Assembly: GCA_015229005.1 (NCBI GenBank)
Contig: JADGCL010000030.1
Coordinates: forward strand, 1 to 36,559
Reading direction: 5' to 3'
Length of the DNA: 36,559 bases
Source: Magnetococcales bacterium
GTDB taxonomy: Bacteria > Pseudomonadota > Magnetococcia > Magnetococcales > JADGCL01
Part shown: in pieces, positions 32,860-36,559 of the stretch
Layout: the number at the start of each line of letters is the position of its first letter
Position numbering within the stretch: position 1 is the stretch's first letter
Made by a program: the position numbers and the translations under genes
Notes under the pieces: model-generated
Databases searched by the model: none
What the model was told of the DNA's origin: nothing
Seen by the model: only the letters and a program-made list of their open reading frames with translations

Positions 32860-33360
32860 TCACAACTGCTTGGAAAATAAATGGAAATCTGCGGTCGCAT
32901 GCCGCTTCCCGTGACGATTGTAGGAGGGCACCCCGGTCCTGGCCCCGGTCTTCAGGGCCATGAGAACAGACTCGGTCGCCGCCAGAACCCCCTGAAAGAC
33001 GGCCTGGTTCTCCTGGTTGGCCCGATCCGCCCGGGCAACACCGGCCTGCAACCGCTCCCGGATCGCCAACAGACCGGTTCCCCCCCCCAGGGCCTGGTCG
33101 ATGGAGGCCAGGGTCACCGCCTCGGCGGGCACCTTGAGTACCCGCCCCAGATCCCGGGCCAGTACCTGGCGTCGCTTGTCGGAATTCTGGATCTCCTCCA
33201 GCTTCCCGCCGATCAGGGCCGCCATCGCCTCCATGCGGTCCGGATCACGGGCAAGAAAAGCCTCGCGCTCTCCGGCAAAGAGGGCCATCAATTCGTCGAA
33301 CTGTCCGACGAGGGACTCCAAAAGCTCCTTCAATCGAACCACCGCCTGTCGAGGGTCCAC
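32860..33360 (-). CDS. flgN: Flagellar export chaperone FlgN
   Basis: A helical 166-aa protein. Position next to flgM, length, and the FlgN features (RLKELLESLVGQFDEL ... LLAREREAF-like heptads, RLQAGVARADRANQENQAVFQGVLAATES) support FlgN, which chaperones FlgK and FlgL (the hook-filament junction). The C-terminal YNRHGK is typical of FlgN. The start ATG 33360 follows flgM by 108 bp. Sequence conservation in this family is low, so context carries weight. Confidence 0.82.
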   Translation of the reverse strand: MDPRQAVVRLKELLESLVGQFDELMALFAGEREAFLARDPDRMEAMAALIGGKLEEIQNSDKRRQVLARDLGRVLKVPAEAVTLASIDQALGGGTGLLAIRERLQAGVARADRANQENQAVFQGVLAATESVLMALKTGARTGVPSYNRHGKRHATADFHLFSKQL

Positions 33361-33468
33361 GGATCCCCTGCCTTTCGACTGCCAGCCCCTTGACCAAACC
33401 GACCGGCGCCACCGGCCCGCAACGATCCACCGCTCCGACCAGCGCCACCCGACCCCGCCGACCTTTCG

Positions 33469-33783
33469 CTACATCCGGCTTTTCCGGTCCTGGAGAACCT
33501 GGCGCAGGATCTTGTCGGCGACATCCAGGCTGGAGATGTTGTAGCGCCCACCGGCCAGTGCCTCGCGGATCGGCTCCACCAGTTCCACACGGACGTCCGG
33601 GGCCTGGGTGATCGCCTCACCGGCGGCACCGATCGTCCGGGAGATGGTAGAGATGGCCACGTCATCCTGGCGATCGCTGCCGCGGCTTTTGCCTGAACCG
33701 CCAGCCTTGCCGCGAGCCGCGACCCGACGCCCGGTGATCCTTCCGAGTTGTCCGGTATTGGTACTCTTGATTTTGGTGACCAT
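33469..33783 (-). CDS. flgM: Anti-sigma-28 factor FlgM
   Basis: A 104-aa protein. VRVELVEPIREALAGGRYNISSLDVADKILRQVL (about 65-98) is the sigma-28 binding helix region; the N-terminal half is basic and disordered, as in FlgM. ATG 33783 (MVTKIKSTNTGQL) follows AAGGGAATC and was preferred over an 11-residue longer form. FlgM holds back FliA until the hook is complete, and is then exported. It lies between flgJ and flgN. Confidence 0.88.
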   Translation of the reverse strand: MVTKIKSTNTGQLGRITGRRVAARGKAGGSGKSRGSDRQDDVAISTISRTIGAAGEAITQAPDVRVELVEPIREALAGGRYNISSLDVADKILRQVLQDRKSRM

Positions 33784-33876
33784 GAGCTTCAGATTCCCTT
33801 CCACCCGCCCCACGCTCGCACCACCGACGCCACTCTCTCACTCCCCGCCAACCACAAGCCACGAACCCAGGCCGGG

Positions 33877-34344
33877 TCAGGGAGTCCCTCCCCCGCCGGG
33901 GAGAGGACCCGGATTTCCGGAAGCGGTCGCATCGAGAGAGTCTCCAGCCATAGCCGCCCGCCGCAGTGCCGCAGCGGCATCCCCGGCAGGTCCGACCACA
34001 CCCCCGACCCCGCCGCTGCCCCCGGCCCCGAGCTTGAGCAAATGATCCATGAGCGCTTCCTTGAAGCCCAACCCCCTGGGGCGGCGGCTGATCATGCTAG
34101 CATATTCGGAATCAAGCATATCGCGAAACACTTTTTCGCCCTGGCTTTTGCCGAACGGGCTCTCCTCGTTCTCCGGAACGCTCTTGCGCATCACCGAGAG
34201 CATCTGCCGGACGAACAGGGCCTCAAAGTCGGCAGCGGCATTCTTGAGGCGGGCCATCTCCTTGTCGTCCGGCTGCCTCTTTCCCGCCAGCGGCGTGGTC
34301 GGGTTCGCCGGCATGGCCGGCGTCTGCCTGGGATCAATCTCCAT
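33877..34344 (-). CDS. flgJ: Rod-binding protein FlgJ, single-domain form
   Basis: A 155-aa protein matching only the N-terminal rod-binding domain of FlgJ: ARLKNAAADFEALFVRQMLSVMRKSVPE, then GKSQGEKVFRDMLDSEYASMISRRPRGLGFKEALMDHLL. The C-terminal muramidase domain of enterobacterial FlgJ is absent, and the C-terminus is instead Gly/Ala-rich and disordered. A separate peptidoglycan hydrolase is therefore needed for rod passage. The start ATG overlaps the flgI stop by one base (TGATG). Confidence 0.88.
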   Translation of the reverse strand: MEIDPRQTPAMPANPTTPLAGKRQPDDKEMARLKNAAADFEALFVRQMLSVMRKSVPENEESPFGKSQGEKVFRDMLDSEYASMISRRPRGLGFKEALMDHLLKLGAGGSGGVGGVVGPAGDAAAALRRAAMAGDSLDATASGNPGPLPGGGGTP

Positions 34345-35444
34345 CAGAGTATCTCCAAATCCGCCTGCAAAGCCCCGGCGGCCTTCACCGCCTGGAGAAT
34401 GGCGATCAAATCACGGGGGGTGACTCCAACCCCGTTCAGACCGTTGACCAACTCCCCGAGAGTGACCCCCTCCGGCAATTCCAGAAGACGCGCCTTTTCC
34501 TCGTTGGCCTGGATATCGGTCCCCGGGGTTACGGCAGTACTGCCGCCCGAGAGCGCCCCCGGCTGACTGACTTTCGGGTTCTCGCTGATCTTGAGGCTCA
34601 GATTGCCATGGGAGAGGGCCACCGTCGAAACCCGGACATTCTCCCCCATGACGATGGTCCCCGTCCTCTCGTTAACAACCACCTTGGCCACGGAATCGGG
34701 CTCGACCTGAAGATTCTCCAGACGGGAGACGAAAGAAACCACATCCCCCTGGTAGTTGGACGGGACCTCGATCTGAACGGTTCCCGAATCCCGGGCCTTG
34801 GCCAACGGCGCCCCCAGAAGATCGTTGACCGCTCGCACCACCCGGTTGGCGGTGGTGAAGTCCGGATTGCGCAGCGCCAGTTGCAGGCGACTCTCGCCGT
34901 TCAGCTCGAAGGCCACCTCCCGCTCGATGATGGCCCCGCCCGAGATCATCGCCACGGTCGGGTGATTCTTCTGGACCTCCTGACCCGCCCCGGTCGCCGC
35001 AAAACCGCCAACGGAGGCCGGCCCCTGGGCAACGGCATAGATGCGCCCATCCGCCCCCTTCAAGGGGGTCATCACCAGGGTCCCTCCCTGGAGGCTCTTT
35101 GCGTCTCCCAGGGAAGAGAGGGTGACATCGAGCCGACTCCCCTGCCGCGCGAATGGCGGCAGGGTCGCCGTCACCATCACCGACGCCACATTCTTGACCT
35201 GGACGGCAGAGGGCGAGGAGATCCCCATCCGCTCCAACATCATCTTCATCGATTGACCGGTGAAGGCGGCGCTCGAATCGCCACTGCCGTTGAGCCCCAC
35301 GACCAATCCGAATCCGGTCAGCGGATTGTCCCGCACCCCCTCGATGTCGGCCACATCCTTCAGGCGGATCGCCCCGGCCTCGGAACCGAGCAGAAGGGCC
35401 GACCCCAGGATCGCCAGAACACATGCCAGACGCACGTTCATCAT
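34344..35444 (-). CDS. flgI: Flagellar P-ring protein FlgI
   Basis: A periplasmic P-ring subunit, about 366 aa. Signal peptide LACVLAILGSALLLGSEAGA precedes IRLKDVADIEGVRDNPLTGFGLVVGLNGSGDSS, the characteristic mature start. VKNVASVMVTATLPPFARQGSRLDVTLSSLGDAKSLQGGTLVMTPL and the C-terminal GVTLGELVNGLNGVGVTPRDLIAILQAVKAAGALQADLEI are FlgI signatures. The stretch GTGATGATG gives GTG 35447, ATG 35444 or ATG 35441; I used 35444. It abuts the flgH stop. Confidence 0.97.
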   Translation of the reverse strand: MMNVRLACVLAILGSALLLGSEAGAIRLKDVADIEGVRDNPLTGFGLVVGLNGSGDSSAAFTGQSMKMMLERMGISSPSAVQVKNVASVMVTATLPPFARQGSRLDVTLSSLGDAKSLQGGTLVMTPLKGADGRIYAVAQGPASVGGFAATGAGQEVQKNHPTVAMISGGAIIEREVAFELNGESRLQLALRNPDFTTANRVVRAVNDLLGAPLAKARDSGTVQIEVPSNYQGDVVSFVSRLENLQVEPDSVAKVVVNERTGTIVMGENVRVSTVALSHGNLSLKISENPKVSQPGALSGGSTAVTPGTDIQANEEKARLLELPEGVTLGELVNGLNGVGVTPRDLIAILQAVKAAGALQADLEIL

Positions 35445-35447
35445 CAC

Positions 35448-36140
35448 TCACAACACCCGGATGGAGTTGAAGAACCGGCTGATCCAGCCCGGCCGCTGCT
35501 GATCGTCCATGTCTCCGTCGCCGGAATAATCGATGCGGGCATCGGCGATCTGCGCCGAATTAACGGAGTTTTCAGCCGTGATATCCTCCGGACGAATGAT
35601 CCCCGAGAGCAGGATGAACTGGTTCTCGGCATTGACGGTGATGTCCCGCCTCCCCTCGATCCGCAGGTTGCCGTTGGGCAACACCTCGGTCACCATGCAG
35701 GAGATGGTCGCAGTGAGATTGCTCTCCCGCTCCGTCTCGCCGCTGCCGTCGTGGGAGGAATCACTCGTGGCAGTGGCCGAGCCGAGATCGACCGCCGATT
35801 TCAACGCCCGGGTCACATCCAGGGCGCCTTCGAGCCCGAGAGTCGTACTGCCCGAACGCGACAGCTTGGTCTTCGCCTGACCATCGGCCTTCGCCTTCTC
35901 GAATATCTTGACGGTGACCACGTCACCGACGTTGCGCGCCTTATTGTCGAGGAAAAGGGTATTGCGGTCGGTCGATTGCCAGATCGACCCCTTCTTGGGG
36001 GCGAGGACCTCCGGCGGCAGCGGTCGCACCGAGGCCACCGGCGTCGGTGGGCGCTGCGTCGCCCGGGTCATGCCGCAACCAGCGACGCCCATCGCCAAAA
36101 ACACCAGGACCGGAAGGCTCTTCAGCGCGATCCTCGACAT
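35448..36140 (-). CDS. flgH: Flagellar L-ring lipoprotein FlgH
   Basis: The outer-membrane L-ring protein, 230 aa. The lipobox is VAGC in MSRIALKSLPVLVFLAMGVAGCGM. GSIWQSTDRNTLFLDNKARNVGDVVTVKIFEKAKA, LTATISCMVTEVLPNGNLRIEGRRDITVNAENQFILLSGIIRPEDI and NSAQIADARIDYSGDGDMDDQQRPGW are the family blocks. ATG 36140 has GGGGGAGTGG upstream and begins a proper signal; the TTG at 36164 would lengthen it pointlessly. A functional L-ring confirms a diderm cell. Confidence 0.97.
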   Translation of the reverse strand: MSRIALKSLPVLVFLAMGVAGCGMTRATQRPPTPVASVRPLPPEVLAPKKGSIWQSTDRNTLFLDNKARNVGDVVTVKIFEKAKADGQAKTKLSRSGSTTLGLEGALDVTRALKSAVDLGSATATSDSSHDGSGETERESNLTATISCMVTEVLPNGNLRIEGRRDITVNAENQFILLSGIIRPEDITAENSVNSAQIADARIDYSGDGDMDDQQRPGWISRFFNSIRVL

Positions 36141-36160
36141 CGGCCACTCCCCCACTCGCC

Positions 36161-36559
36161 TCAATTTTCTACCCGCACTTCCCCCGGGGCCACCACCCGG
36201 GCCATGAAACGACGCTGGCTTCGGGGATTGCGCACCTCGACCAGATCGCCCACCCGCCCCTTGCCGACCGACGTGGCACTCGAGGTGATAACCAGACCAC
36301 CCTTTTCAAGCAAAACACGGACCAAACTTCCCCGTTCCACCGCCAGCGGTCGCTCGAACCAGGACTCCCCCAACGGGATCCCCTCGCGCACCTGACGGGA
36401 GGCGGTCAGACCGACAACTTCCTTGGGATCAAGGATGGTCCCGCGCAGCGGCTTGTCCACCTCGACCGTCTGCCACTCCAGGTCATCGGCGCCGACACTC
36501 TGGTTGCGGGCGAGCCCCCGCTTCAGGACCGGAAGCTCCAACCGCTGCCGCAGTTGGGC
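36161..36559 (-). CDS. flgA: Flagella basal-body P-ring chaperone FlgA, N-terminus cut by window edge
   Basis: The visible 132 residues are the C-terminal (SAF/AFP-like) part of FlgA, a periplasmic chaperone for FlgI assembly. VPVLKRGLARNQSVGADDLEWQTVEVDK, VVGLTASRQVREGIPLGESWFERPLAVERGSLVRVLLEKGGLVITSSATSVGKGRVGDLVEVRNPRSQRRFMARVVAPGEVRVE and the order flgA-flgH-flgI-flgJ fix the call. Translation continues to the right of 36559, so the signal peptide is not visible. The stop is 20 bp upstream of the flgH ATG. Confidence 0.93.
   Translation of the reverse strand, partial: AQLRQRLELPVLKRGLARNQSVGADDLEWQTVEVDKPLRGTILDPKEVVGLTASRQVREGIPLGESWFERPLAVERGSLVRVLLEKGGLVITSSATSVGKGRVGDLVEVRNPRSQRRFMARVVAPGEVRVEN

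Noticed and set aside
34608-36395. A 595-codon plus frame opposite flgI, flgH and flgA.
   Set aside because: Antisense of three conserved flagellar genes; no protein character of its own.

Overview
The window comes from a GC-rich (low to mid 60s % by eye), flagellated, Gram-negative bacterium. Support for this is an L-ring lipoprotein FlgH, a P-ring protein FlgI, an FlgM/FlgN pair, a periplasmic-binding-protein Liv transporter, DciA and proteobacterial-style CsrA. A proteobacterium is most likely. The mix of genes would suit a Magnetococcales-like or related lineage, but this is a low-confidence inference because no rRNA or other phylogenetic marker is present. Genes are packed tightly, often with 4-bp stop/start overlaps, and several use GTG or TTG starts.

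Layout. 1-5480 (minus strand): a sugar and housekeeping run read tkt > dciA > PfkB-type kinase > nitroreductase > treZ; treZ is cut by the left edge. 5681-6480 (plus): a two-helix membrane protein of unknown function behind a G-rich leader that can fold in alternative ways. 6530-7798 (minus): an Ppx/GppA phosphatase and a stand-alone acyl carrier protein. 8098-8796 (plus): a histidine phosphatase with a TTG start. 8797-9205: a gene-free stretch with two adjacent palindromes. 9206-12911 (plus): a small Cys protein, a membrane-anchored GT2 glycosyltransferase, a DprE1-like FAD oxidoreductase and a DprE2-like short-chain dehydrogenase. This block looks less GC-rich than its neighbours and is the most unusual part of the window. 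13044-16111 (minus): an HCN/CNG-like potassium channel followed by DUF2157 and GDYXXLXY membrane proteins.

16389-19372 (plus): cysQ, an adenosine-kinase-like PfkB protein, a PilZ c-di-GMP receptor and thiE. 19403-25894 (minus): a complete branched-chain amino-acid transporter (livK-H-M-G-F), then a gamma-class carbonic anhydrase and a soluble Hanks-type Ser/Thr kinase. 26247-28399 (plus): nnrS and metF. 28410-30498: an accessory island with a retropepsin-like protein, an MNT/HEPN toxin-antitoxin pair and a DUF3782-type coiled-coil/nuclease-fold protein. 30787-32556 (plus): an SLC13 permease with two RCK_C domains. 32558-36559 (minus): the flagellar run flgA(partial)-flgH-flgI-flgJ-flgM-flgN-csrA.

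How the genes fit together. The clearest candidate for a little-described system is the GT2-DprE1-DprE2 cassette. In mycobacteria, DprE1 and DprE2 together epimerise C2 of a polyprenyl-phosphate-linked ribose to arabinose. Here the two enzymes are coupled to a polyprenyl-phosphate glycosyltransferase of the DPM/GtrB type, with no UbiA-type ribosyl transferase visible, so a polyprenyl-phosphate sugar may be made and then epimerised for an envelope glycan. A second theme is nucleotide signalling: a CNBD channel, a pAp phosphatase, an adenosine kinase and a PilZ protein lie within 4 kb. Short diverged tandem duplications recur at gene borders.
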